Positions 36,044 to 44,243 of a stretch of 64,000 nucleotides of DNA are shown in pieces. Where the stretch lies: the NCBI RefSeq assembly GCF_006717095.1, contig NZ_VFQE01000001.1:1054001-1118000 (forward strand), given 5' to 3'. The stretch comes from Blastococcus colisei (GTDB lineage: Bacteria > Actinomycetota > Actinomycetes > Mycobacteriales > Geodermatophilaceae). Position numbers and translations under genes: made by a program. Within the stretch, counting starts at the first letter, position 1. Every line of letters begins with the position of its first letter. Under the pieces are notes generated by a model. The model worked only from the letters and a program-made list of their open reading frames with translations. It did not search any database and was not told where the DNA came from.

Positions 36044-38493
36044 TTCAGCTTGAGGCCATACACATTGAAGAGTTTCGCGGCATTCGCAAACTCGACCTTA
36101 AGCTGGACTGCAAGTCGTTCGTCGTACATGGCCCGAACGGCTCAGGGAAAAGCGGGGTGGTGGATGCGATCGGCTTCGCAATCACCGGTACGATCAGTCG
36201 GCTTAGCGGTCCCGGAACCGGCGGCTTGACGGTTCTCAGACACGGACCGCATGTCCACCGACGCGACGATCCCGCTGCCGCCAAGGTCTCTCTGACGATC
36301 CGCGATACCACCACGGGCAAGAGTGCAGTGCTCAGTCGCACCATCAAGGCGCCAGGCAGCTTCACGCTGACGCCGGACACAACCGAGATGCGCGAGGCAT
36401 TGAGGTCCGTACAGGATCATCCTGAGCTGACGCTCTCCCGTCGTGAGATTATCAAGTTCATCCTCGCCGAGTCAGGCAAGCGGGCTGCAGAGGTCCAGGC
36501 TCTCTTGAAACTTGAGGGCCTCGAAGAACGTCGGAAGACACTGAAAACCACCTTGTCTCTGGCGTCAAGGGACGTTACTGGGTCGAAAGCCTCACTTGAG
36601 GACGCCAGGGACGGTGCGCGCAGGCATTTCGATGTAGCCGATCTCGACGCCACAGAAATCATGAAGGCCGCAAACAAGCGGCGTGATTTGTTGAAGCTTA
36701 CGCCGCTCCAAGAACTCAGCCTTGACACGGACTTCAAGCAGGGGCTTGAACAAGAGGAGACGCAGACGACTTTCAATAAGGCTTCTGCGACTCGAGACGT
36801 GGAAGCCTTGGTGAAAGCCTTAGCGCACTCGGAAGTCATGAACGACAACATCGCGGCGCTGCGACCTGCACTGAGCGATCTCGCGAGCGACGTGACCATC
36901 CTTGAGGCGTTGCAGCAGCGGGAGTTCGTGGCCAGCGGTCTTGACTTGGTCATCGATGCAGCGGTGTGCCCGCTCTGCGACACCGCCTGGGAGAATGTTG
37001 ACGCGCTCCGTCAGCACCTCCAGGAGAAGATCGCGCGTTCCGACGCTGCTGCAGCGCTACAGAAGAAGATCATGACGGCCGGCACGGCTCTGATAGCACA
37101 GATTCGCAGTCTTCGAGGGCTCGTGCGAGCTACCCAGCCTCACGCTCTCGCCCATGGCGACGTGCCGCTGCAGCTTGCCTTGGAGCAGGTCTATGAGGAT
37201 TTTCTGACCGTGGAGACAGCGTTGGGGAGCCCACAGGGAGCGCTTGGGCAGAAGGAACGTGTCGACAGTGACTTGCTTCGTATTCCGGCCGACCTGCAGG
37301 ACGGGCTCGCCGGCTTGATCAGGACACTGAGGGCTCTGCCGGACAACAGCGCCCGCGTGGATGCGCAGAGCTACCTAGTTCTGGCGGACGAGCGCTGGTC
37401 TCAGCTTCGGCTCGCCAAGGCCAAGTATGGGCGCTCCATGGCGGTCAAGTCATCTGCACAGACCATCTACGACGCCTACTGCAAGAGCGTCGACACCGCA
37501 CTTACGAATCTCTACGAAACGGTAGAAGGCAGCTTCAGCGAGTTCTACCGGCAGATCAACTCAGACGACGAGGCCGCCTTCAAGGCAGAGCTTGGACCAA
37601 GTTCCGGAAAGCTCGACCTTGTGGTCGACTTCTACGGGCTCGGCATGTTTCCGCCCGGGGCCTATCACAGTGAAGGCCACCAGGACGGCATGGGCGTCTG
37701 TCTGTACCTCGCTCTCGTCAAGCAGCTGCTCGGCGACAGCTTCCGCTTCGCTGTGCTCGACGACGTCGTCATGTCGGTCGACAGCAACCACCGCCGGCAG
37801 TTCTGCGAGCTCTTGAAGGAGCGCTTTCCCGACGTCCAGTTCGTGATTACTACCCACGACGAGATCTGGGCCAAGCAGATGCAGTCCTCCGGCCTTATCT
37901 CGCGCACGGGTCACGCCCGCTTCTACGGCTGGAACGTCAACGAGGGTCCCGCCGCCGAACAGGGCGTGGATCTCTGGGACCGGATTGACGCAGACCTCGC
38001 CAAGGACGACGTAGCCGGCGCCGCGCACAAGCTGCGCCGCGGCCTAGAAGCCATCATGACCGACCTTGCCGAAGCGCTCCGGGCCAGAGTTGCGTATAAG
38101 GGGGACGCAAAGTATGAGCTCGGCGAACTTCTGGGATCGGTCACGGGGCGACATGGAGACTGGCTAAGCAAGGCGGCGAAGTCTGCGAACAGCTGGGGGA
38201 ATGCCGCGGCGAAGCAATCGGTCGAAGAACTCAAGGACTCGCGAAGTAAGGCAGTGCTCGCTCAGCAGAATGAGAACTGGGCCGTCAATGCGCTCGTGCA
38301 TTACAACGAGTGGGCCTCCATGTCTAAGGCCGACTTCGTCCCAGTCGTGAAGGCTTGGCGGCAGTTTCTCGAACTATTCCAGTGTGACAACGCAGCCTGC
38401 GAGTCCTGGATCTACGTGTCGGGCGCGGCTGGCAAAGAGGAGACCCTTCGGTGCGACTGCGGAGTTTATAACCTCAACCTCGTAGGTAAGTAG
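36040..38493 (+). CDS. Rad50/SMC-like AAA (ABC-type) ATPase with zinc hook and C-terminal zinc ribbon
   Basis: An 817-aa protein from a TTG at 36040. Residues 31-38 are Walker A (GPNGSGKS), within a Rad50-like start EEFRGIRKLDL. Long coiled-coil-like arms flank a CPLC motif (Cys310, Cys313), a zinc-hook arrangement. The signature-like SEGHQDGMGVCLYLALVKQL lies near 544-562, Walker B AVLDDVVMSVD near 571-581 and the switch His in VITTHDE near 602-608. About 200 further residues follow, ending with a cysteine pair CDNAAC (782-787) and RCDCGV, likely a zinc ribbon. This extension is not part of RecF or Rad50. Likely a sensor ATPase of a conflict system. Confidence 0.8.
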   Translation: MIQLEAIHIEEFRGIRKLDLKLDCKSFVVHGPNGSGKSGVVDAIGFAITGTISRLSGPGTGGLTVLRHGPHVHRRDDPAAAKVSLTIRDTTTGKSAVLSRTIKAPGSFTLTPDTTEMREALRSVQDHPELTLSRREIIKFILAESGKRAAEVQALLKLEGLEERRKTLKTTLSLASRDVTGSKASLEDARDGARRHFDVADLDATEIMKAANKRRDLLKLTPLQELSLDTDFKQGLEQEETQTTFNKASATRDVEALVKALAHSEVMNDNIAALRPALSDLASDVTILEALQQREFVASGLDLVIDAAVCPLCDTAWENVDALRQHLQEKIARSDAAAALQKKIMTAGTALIAQIRSLRGLVRATQPHALAHGDVPLQLALEQVYEDFLTVETALGSPQGALGQKERVDSDLLRIPADLQDGLAGLIRTLRALPDNSARVDAQSYLVLADERWSQLRLAKAKYGRSMAVKSSAQTIYDAYCKSVDTALTNLYETVEGSFSEFYRQINSDDEAAFKAELGPSSGKLDLVVDFYGLGMFPPGAYHSEGHQDGMGVCLYLALVKQLLGDSFRFAVLDDVVMSVDSNHRRQFCELLKERFPDVQFVITTHDEIWAKQMQSSGLISRTGHARFYGWNVNEGPAAEQGVDLWDRIDADLAKDDVAGAAHKLRRGLEAIMTDLAEALRARVAYKGDAKYELGELLGSVTGRHGDWLSKAAKSANSWGNAAAKQSVEELKDSRSKAVLAQQNENWAVNALVHYNEWASMSKADFVPVVKAWRQFLELFQCDNAACESWIYVSGAAGKEETLRCDCGVYNLNLVGK

Positions 38494-38685
38494 AGGCGAT
38501 GCAGCGCACTGATCGTGTCGCCGGTTGGACGGTCGAAAGTCTCGCCCCCTGCGCCTCGGTCCCGAAACTGTCAGCGCTGCCTGAGAGAGTCGGGATGCCC
38601 GCAGTTTTTGTGAGACTCGAAGTAGGTAAGCTGGCACGCCGCTCTCTGCATGGCGGTTTACCTGTGGACGAACATTGGAGGTTGA

Positions 38686-39939
38686 ATGTCCGATCACTAT
38701 GTTTTGCTGGGAGCCGGGTTCTCTCGCGCAATCTGCGACGAGATGCCATTGCTGCATGACTTATCCGAGCAGGTATTCACCGAGTTGGGTTTAAGTAGGG
38801 ATGCGTTGGCGCCGTTCGGTGGAGATCTGGAGCAATGGCTGTCTCACTTATCGAGCAATCAACCCTGGCTCACCGACCAGGAGAACCTGCGCAACTTAGC
38901 TACCTTTAGAGATGCAAGCGAAGCTGTGCACACCTGCATCGTTCGATCCGAGACAGTTGCCGTCGCCTCGCCGATCCCTTCCTGGCTGACGCGGTTGATC
39001 TGGCATTGGTGCACACTGAATGCCAACATCGCGACGTACAACTACGACGTCTTACTTGAGACGAGCGTCTCGCACCTGAGCCTGACGAGAACGTGGGCGG
39101 ATCTCTACGCCATGCCAATCGCCGAAAGGAGGGCGCCAGGGGATGTATCGCAGTACCCGACCGAGCAGCCGCCCAGCTCCGTCCTTCGACTCTTCAAGTT
39201 GCACGGCTCAACGAACTGGTTCTACGGCGGCCCTGACGCACCTGTGACCGACCGAGTGGTCATGACCCAGGCTTCTGGTTGGTGGCCTGGCTCGCCAGCG
39301 GAACACTCTCTTCCTCGTTCCTCGGGTCGCCAGACCAACCTATACGACGATCTCCTGCCGTTGATCATCCCACCGACCGGTACGAAAGGCGGCTATTACG
39401 GTAACCGGTCGCTGCGAGCACAGTGGCAGACGGCATTCACGGCTCTTAAGGCCGCCAAGAGTCTCACTATCATCGGCTATTCCTTCCCGCCGAGTGACCT
39501 GGCGGCAAGACACTTCATTGCGAGCAGCCGACTAGCGGTTCCCGTCGCAGTTGTTGACAGGCGTCCTGAGGTCGCGGCTACCGTCGAAGCACTTCTGCCG
39601 TCGGCAGCAATCTCCGCATACTCCGGCGAGCAGGCGATAGAGAAGTACGTTGACGACACATGCGGTGATGTCGTCCTCTGGGGTGTGCAGCACAACGCCG
39701 CAGGACGCCGATCTCGGTTACAGGTTAACGGCATCGACATTGACCTGAGCGGCGAGGTCAACCCGTACGATCCCGATTTGCCTACGGGGGACCCAGATCC
39801 AGCGAGTACGTGGATAGCGCAAGAAGTGGAGCGCAAATACCCTGGCGCAACGCGTGCTGCATTAAGGGATCACTGGCCACGCAGCAATGACGGAACTCTG
39901 TGGCAGGGCATTTACACCGGCCCTCGGCAGTCGGAGTGA
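38686..39939 (+). CDS. SIR2-like NAD-binding protein (probable conflict effector)
   Basis: A 417-aa SIR2 family protein. LLGAGFSRA at 7-15 is the NAD-binding glycine motif, YNYDVLLE near 118-125 holds the catalytic Asn (119) and Asp (121), KLHGSTNW carries His173, and GYSFPPSD is the later nucleotide site. Defence SIR2 proteins (as in Thoeris, DSR, SIR2-APAZ) hydrolyse NAD to stop infected cells. The C-terminal part (about 330-417) matches nothing I know. GGAGG precedes the ATG. It lies 192 bases after the ATPase gene in the same direction; that gap shows no gene. Confidence 0.82.
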   Translation: MSDHYVLLGAGFSRAICDEMPLLHDLSEQVFTELGLSRDALAPFGGDLEQWLSHLSSNQPWLTDQENLRNLATFRDASEAVHTCIVRSETVAVASPIPSWLTRLIWHWCTLNANIATYNYDVLLETSVSHLSLTRTWADLYAMPIAERRAPGDVSQYPTEQPPSSVLRLFKLHGSTNWFYGGPDAPVTDRVVMTQASGWWPGSPAEHSLPRSSGRQTNLYDDLLPLIIPPTGTKGGYYGNRSLRAQWQTAFTALKAAKSLTIIGYSFPPSDLAARHFIASSRLAVPVAVVDRRPEVAATVEALLPSAAISAYSGEQAIEKYVDDTCGDVVLWGVQHNAAGRRSRLQVNGIDIDLSGEVNPYDPDLPTGDPDPASTWIAQEVERKYPGATRAALRDHWPRSNDGTLWQGIYTGPRQSE

Positions 39940-39970
39940 CAAGTTGGCTGGGAGAGCAATCGCTGGCTCG

Positions 39971-40432
39971 CTAATCCCCGTGGGTAAGCATGCCCAAGTT
40001 GATAAGCCTGAATTCCATCGCGCTGCGACTAACCTGAAACTTGCCGGCCAGGACGTCGACTACCTCGCTGTCGGTTCGGTGGCGGCCGCGTACGATCCGA
40101 TGCAATTCGTCGGTCACTGCAGCGCTTGGCATAAGCAAGCCCGCTGCGAATGCGTTCGCCTCCATCTCCTCCCGGTCCGTGGCTAGGGACGAGACCGAAT
40201 CTCGAAAATTGACACGGACAGCGCGATCGACAACCAAGCGCTTGCCCTTGTGTAGGACCAAATGCCCAAGTTCGTGCGCGATAGTGAATCGTTGTCGCAC
40301 TTCGGCATTGTTCGCGTTCACGCCAATAATCGGTGTCTCGCCGGGCTCTCGAAGTAGGAGACCGCTGACAGGCGCCGATGTCAGTAGACGGCAACGAAGC
40401 CGAACTCCTCCAGATTCTGGACGAACGGTCAA
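39971..40432 (-). CDS. ImmA/IrrE family metallopeptidase, N-terminus apparently truncated
   Basis: A 153-aa protein with the zinc motif in RFTIAHELGHLVLHKG and the third-ligand region EEMEANAFAAGLLMP. ImmA-type proteases cleave XRE repressors of mobile elements. The usual first 30-40 residues before SGLLLREPGETPIIGVN are missing, and the only start is a TTG at 40432, just where a decayed HTH remnant begins upstream. No XRE partner adjoins it. It may be a surviving fragment of an older element. Confidence 0.7.
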   Translation of the reverse strand: MTVRPESGGVRLRCRLLTSAPVSGLLLREPGETPIIGVNANNAEVRQRFTIAHELGHLVLHKGKRLVVDRAVRVNFRDSVSSLATDREEMEANAFAAGLLMPSAAVTDELHRIVRGRHRTDSEVVDVLAGKFQVSRSAMEFRLINLGMLTHGD

Positions 40433-40479
40433 GCCCGCTGGCGTGGTGTGTGACGACTACCGCGTGATCTTCATGTCGG

Positions 40480-40881
40480 TCAGGCGCTGAGCGCCGGGAT
40501 CGTCGTCTGGGTGGGCACCTCCTCGGTTCCGTCGGCGGTGTCGGTGGCCGCCTCTACGTGCAGGGCCCGCTGCTCACCGGGGCCGTCGCACACCACCTTG
40601 GTGGACGCCACTGCCGCCACCGTCTCGTCCGACAGCCGCTGGCTTAGTTTGTGTGGCCGGTAGGCGGGCCTGAGGGGCAGCGCTCGCGCCCTGCCCTGTC
40701 GCTCGAGGTGCCGCGTCAGCCTGGTGACGCGCTGGACGACGCCGTACGAGTTCGAGTAACGGCGAAGCACTCCTCGACGCCAACACCCGCCGCCTCCAAC
40801 TCCAACATGCTGGATGCCGGCCGAAGCGACAAGATCGACTTTCTTTCTGAGCCGAGTCTCGGGAGTTGTGCAGACTGTCAC
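40480..40881 (-). pseudogene. Decayed copy of a recombinase-associated HTH gene
   Basis: The middle of this frame (SYGVVQRVTRLTRHLERQ and PHKLSQRLSDETVAAV) matches the first third of the protein at 43175-43645 (NYGVVQRVARLTRYLERQ, PHKLSQRLSGGTVPTI). The HTH domains that should follow are replaced by an unrelated tail ending TEEVPTQTTIPALSA. The DNA match between 40625-40775 and 43455-43610 is roughly 70% by eye. It marks the edge of an insertion or deletion. Confidence 0.65.
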
Positions 40882-40970
40882 GGCCCCGCACCCCCTTCCA
40901 CAAGCGGCGGCAGATGCTTAGGTTGTCGCTGACCCGGGCGCGTCGCTCGGCCGAGAGATGCGAGGGCGCC

Positions 40971-42812
40971 GTGAAGACGTGGACGGCTCGGCTGCGGATT
41001 CTTGCTGTGACTACGGTATTGATGGTTACTAGCGTGGTGACAGCTGCATCTGCGAGCGCGGATGCTCCCTTGGCACTGCAGGCCTGGTCTGGGTCGGGTA
41101 CATATGACGAGACACCTGAAGACACCCAACTGGTCTTCGAAGTGCAGGTGACTGGGGGGCCCTTAGTGCCCCGATCCAATATTCAGATCGGGCTACCTTT
41201 CAGCTATCTCAATTTCGTTTGTAGGGACCCTGGAACCGGTTCGAATCTCGGCGGCGGTGGCTTTGCTTTCGACGAGGAGGAGGCGGTCTCCGTTGTAGGG
41301 GATGTTACAACATATCGCTTGACACTTACTCCAGGTGCGTGGTGGGGAGAGTGTCGGCTAATCAGCGCTATGCTGGTTGCCCAAAGTGGTGCCCAGCAGG
41401 AATACCCATCCGAAGATAGCCTCGCGACTCTTGGCTCCCCATTCCTGGTCAAGCAGGGATCATCCACAGATGGCATAGCGCTTTCCTCGTGGAACGCGAC
41501 TGTAGGGGCCGACCGGTCTGTGATAATCGATCTCACGGTCAGTGGCGGTGGCGGCCTGCAGTCACGGTTCACTGGCGAGGCGAGCGTAATCGGTTACGTG
41601 TGCGTGGATGCCGTTACCGGGGAAGATGTGTATGGGCACGGCAGTCTGATAGGCGCGGAGGAACTCGTCTCAGGTAGCACATATCGGTCGGGTCCTCACT
41701 CGCAGAACAACCCAGATTACCCGACGCTTAACTGCCATATGAACGCTGCGTACCTGTACGGAAAAGATGGATCGTCGAAGCTCTACTACACGGTCGAGGA
41801 CCTGCAGGCGGCTGGACTGACTCTGGAATTCTCGATTCCTGGACCGGATGTCGCACCTCGGCCTCCAGTGGATACCACACTCACGTACGTGGCGCTCGGG
41901 GATTCCTTCGCTGCCGGAGAGGGGGTCGAGCCTTTCTGGCAGCCACCAGATTACAAGTGCCACAGGTCCCAATTGGCATATCCCCGATACGTAGAGCAAC
42001 CAGGCGTACCAGACGCCTCGATCTTCGATCGTCTCGGGACCGATGACGTTGAGTGGGGATTTCAGGCGTGCAGCGGAGCTCGAACTTGGCATGTGCTGCC
42101 GACTGAAATGGGCGGCAAGGGCAACCACGGCGATCCCCTGCCGCAGCTCGAGCAGAATCGTGCGGCTGACACGGACAATGTGTATGACCTTCCGGTGGAT
42201 GAGAGTGTCGAGCTGGTCACTATTACAATCGGCGGCAATAACGTTGACTTCTCGTCCATCCTTGGAATCTGCTATTCCAGCTCCGACTGCACTAAGGCTC
42301 GGGTGAATGGGCGAGTTCTTGAGGCGGAGATCACTCGACGGCTCAGCGCCCTCGGGCGGGAACTAGACAAGGTATATGCGCAAATCCGTCTCCAGGCGCC
42401 TAATGCCCGAATTCTTGTTGCGGGTTACCCGCACCTCTTTCCAGCCACAGCCAAGGAGCAAAATTGCCCGAAGTTGGCTCAACGGCCGTACTTGCGGGGC
42501 ACCAGGGGGCCGAGCGCCACTCTGGGCTTTAGCCGGAAAGAGCAGAACTTTCTTCGCGGGCAAACCTCACGCCTCAACCAGGTCATCGCCGACCGTGTCA
42601 ATAATACTCGGTGGGCAGAGTTTGTGCCGGTGGATGCCATCTTCGCGGGTCATGAGGTCTGCGGCAAGAGCGGTGAGTGGATCAACGCCCCACAAGTAAC
42701 AGCAAGGTGGCCCAGCCCCGTGAATGACCAGTCATTCCATCCGAACGAGCATGGGCACGAGTTGGGATACGCTGCAGCCATCAACGCAGTGCTCCACGGG
42801 GTCACCTTCTAG
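40971..42812 (+). CDS. Secreted SGNH/GDSL-family hydrolase
   Basis: A 613-aa protein from a GTG at 40971. An N-terminal signal peptide (basic start, then ILAVTTVLMVTSVVTAASAS, with A-S-A-D-A near 31) directs export. Residues about 35-300 are two beta-rich, cysteine-containing repeats of unknown type. The C-terminal half is an SGNH hydrolase: VALGDSFAAGEG (nucleophile Ser near 311), TIGGNNVDF, and DQSFHPNEHGHELG with the Asp and His. It resembles secreted lipases such as Rv0518/SCO1725-type, so a lipid or polysaccharide ester substrate is likely. GC is lower than its surroundings, which supports transfer. Confidence 0.82.
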   Translation: MKTWTARLRILAVTTVLMVTSVVTAASASADAPLALQAWSGSGTYDETPEDTQLVFEVQVTGGPLVPRSNIQIGLPFSYLNFVCRDPGTGSNLGGGGFAFDEEEAVSVVGDVTTYRLTLTPGAWWGECRLISAMLVAQSGAQQEYPSEDSLATLGSPFLVKQGSSTDGIALSSWNATVGADRSVIIDLTVSGGGGLQSRFTGEASVIGYVCVDAVTGEDVYGHGSLIGAEELVSGSTYRSGPHSQNNPDYPTLNCHMNAAYLYGKDGSSKLYYTVEDLQAAGLTLEFSIPGPDVAPRPPVDTTLTYVALGDSFAAGEGVEPFWQPPDYKCHRSQLAYPRYVEQPGVPDASIFDRLGTDDVEWGFQACSGARTWHVLPTEMGGKGNHGDPLPQLEQNRAADTDNVYDLPVDESVELVTITIGGNNVDFSSILGICYSSSDCTKARVNGRVLEAEITRRLSALGRELDKVYAQIRLQAPNARILVAGYPHLFPATAKEQNCPKLAQRPYLRGTRGPSATLGFSRKEQNFLRGQTSRLNQVIADRVNNTRWAEFVPVDAIFAGHEVCGKSGEWINAPQVTARWPSPVNDQSFHPNEHGHELGYAAAINAVLHGVTF

Positions 42813-43122
42813 AGGACTGTGGACGCCGCAGGTTGCGATAGGTCAGGAGGCCTGCCGTAACGTCGATGAGAATTGCCGACACTAGCGCACCGTAGGAAAT
42901 CACCGTCGGCCAGAGGCGAGGTCTGAAGTTCTCGGAGGCAGATGCGCCGAAGCCGCCAAGGGTACCGCCTTGTTCGAAGAACATGGCGAGGGCAATGAAG
43001 AATGCGCCGAGGCCCAAGGGAATGGCCAAAGCGATCGCCATCAGCCCTGCCAAGATGCCGGCCTTGAGTCGGCTCATCGTTGGATCGAGGCCAGTAGCTC
43101 TAGAGGAATGTTGTGTTCTCAC
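42802..43122 (-). CDS. Small membrane protein (two to three helices)
   Basis: Up to 106 residues with hydrophobic helices at about 20-45 (ILAGLMAIALAIPLGLGAFF) and 75-95 (VISYGALVSAILIDVTAGLL). The GTG at 43122 lies close behind a perfect -10 box, so the mRNA may be leaderless; an ATG at 43077 is an alternative. Its 3' end overlaps the convergent SGNH hydrolase gene by 11 bases. Function unknown. Confidence 0.6.
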   Translation of the reverse strand: MRTQHSSRATGLDPTMSRLKAGILAGLMAIALAIPLGLGAFFIALAMFFEQGGTLGGFGASASENFRPRLWPTVISYGALVSAILIDVTAGLLTYRNLRRPQSSRR

Positions 43123-43131
43123 TTAAAAGTA

Positions 43132-43137
43132 ATTATA
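43132..43137 (-). promoter_or_regulatory. -10 box for the small membrane protein
   Basis: On the - strand a perfect TATAAT lies 9 bases before the GTG at 43122. No recognisable -35 was found. The spacing fits transcription starting at or next to the GTG. Confidence 0.5.
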
Positions 43138-43174
43138 CCGCGACCGTCCGGAAATAGCGCTCCTTTTCGCACCA

Positions 43175-43645
43175 TTATCGTACAAGTCTGGGGCGGATAT
43201 TGACGCCAGCCCTTACCAGGGCCCGCATGATCGTGCTGGCACCAAAGCCGAGGTGGTCGGCGATGACTCGGACGCTCAGCCCAGCTTCGTAGAGGTCGAC
43301 GGCCTGTCGTGCCTCATCGGCGGTCAGGCTGTGGCTGCGGGCCGTGATGCCGTGCTGCTTGAGCAGCTTGTTGATCGAGCTATGCGCCAGCCCGAACTGC
43401 TCGCCAACTTCGCGGGTAGTGGCCCCAGCCTGATAGGCAGCGAGGATCGTGGGCACCGTGCCGCCAGACAGCCGCTGGCTGAGCTTGTGCGGCTGGTCAG
43501 TGCGGGGTGCTGACGTCCGGTCGCCGACCTGCCGTTCCAGATACCGCGTCAGCCGAGCGACCCGCTGCACGACGCCGTAGTTGTTGGAGGTACGCCGAAG
43601 CACCTCCACCATGAACGTCTTGCTCGAACCCGCGTCCAAGGACAC
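43175..43645 (-). CDS. Helix-turn-helix protein of a recombinase-associated type
   Basis: A 156-aa protein. The first third is helical (SNNYGVVQRVARLTRYLERQ). Two HTH units follow: VPTILAAYQAGATTREVGEQ with FGLAHSSINKLLKQHG, and ARQAVDLYEAGLSVRVIADH with LGFGASTIMRALVRAG. It is the complete form of the sequence decayed at 40480-40881 and a relative of the left-edge protein. No recombinase gene lies beside it now, so it probably marks an earlier element. Start uncertain between GTG 43645 and ATG 43612. Confidence 0.72.
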   Translation of the reverse strand: MSLDAGSSKTFMVEVLRRTSNNYGVVQRVARLTRYLERQVGDRTSAPRTDQPHKLSQRLSGGTVPTILAAYQAGATTREVGEQFGLAHSSINKLLKQHGITARSHSLTADEARQAVDLYEAGLSVRVIADHLGFGASTIMRALVRAGVNIRPRLVR

Positions 43646-43805
43646 GGAGGCGAGACTTCGAGAGCGCCGACGCCACCGTGTGCGCCTGGCCCTTCAGCAT
43701 GTCCCCTCATCGAGACAGGGCTGGCCTCGTCGCGGGTTTGTCAGCCACGGCCGTCGGATTGAAGATCACCGACCTGCCGGTGGTAGACCACCGCCGGTGC
43801 TGCGG

Positions 43806-44060
43806 TTAACCGGCGTCCCGCGGCGGTTTAAGCCCGCGCACCAGTTCGCCGGGGTCGATGCCAAGCCCTCGCGCGATCTTGAGGATGTTGTGCAGCGTTA
43901 GATTCCGCCGTCCGCGCTCGACCTGGCCCAGGAAGGTCCAGTGCAGGTCGCAGGCGTGCGCCAGGGCTTCCTGGCTGAGGCCGAGCTCGTTGCGGCGGGT
44001 GCGCACCCGCTCGCCGAACTGGGTGGCCGCCTTTGAGACCGGGGCGGGAGAGACGGGCAT
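43806..44060 (-). CDS. XRE family helix-turn-helix regulator
   Basis: An 84-aa single-domain Cro/cI-type protein. FGERVRTRRNELGLSQEALA, then HACDLHWTFLGQVERGRRNL, forms the HTH, followed by the dimer helix ILKIARGLGIDPGELV. It lies 183 bases downstream of the 599-aa nuclease-like gene in the same direction and may regulate that gene, as XRE proteins next to restriction-like genes often do. The ATG at 44060 is clear. Confidence 0.85.
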   Translation of the reverse strand: MPVSPAPVSKAATQFGERVRTRRNELGLSQEALAHACDLHWTFLGQVERGRRNLTLHNILKIARGLGIDPGELVRGLKPPRDAG

Positions 44061-44243
44061 GGCGGGCCAAGCACATATGGCCCATGACCATGCGGCCAGA
44101 GACCATACGTCTCATCCCTTGGTCGGCGTACTGCCCACTGCTGCACTTCCAAGAGCAACCAGCGACGCCTGCGAGCTGGCCGCGCTGTTCGAACGGGTGT
44201 TTCCATCGGACAGATGCCCGCGACGGTAGCGGGCCCTCCGCGC

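Noticed and set aside
38499-38759. 86-codon frame in the gap before the SIR2 gene
   Set aside because: It runs into the SIR2 gene in another frame, has no ribosome binding site and no recognisable sequence.
40041-40490. Plus-strand frame opposite the ImmA-like gene
   Set aside because: It is the shadow of the zinc protease gene, whose HELGH motif is clearly on the - strand.
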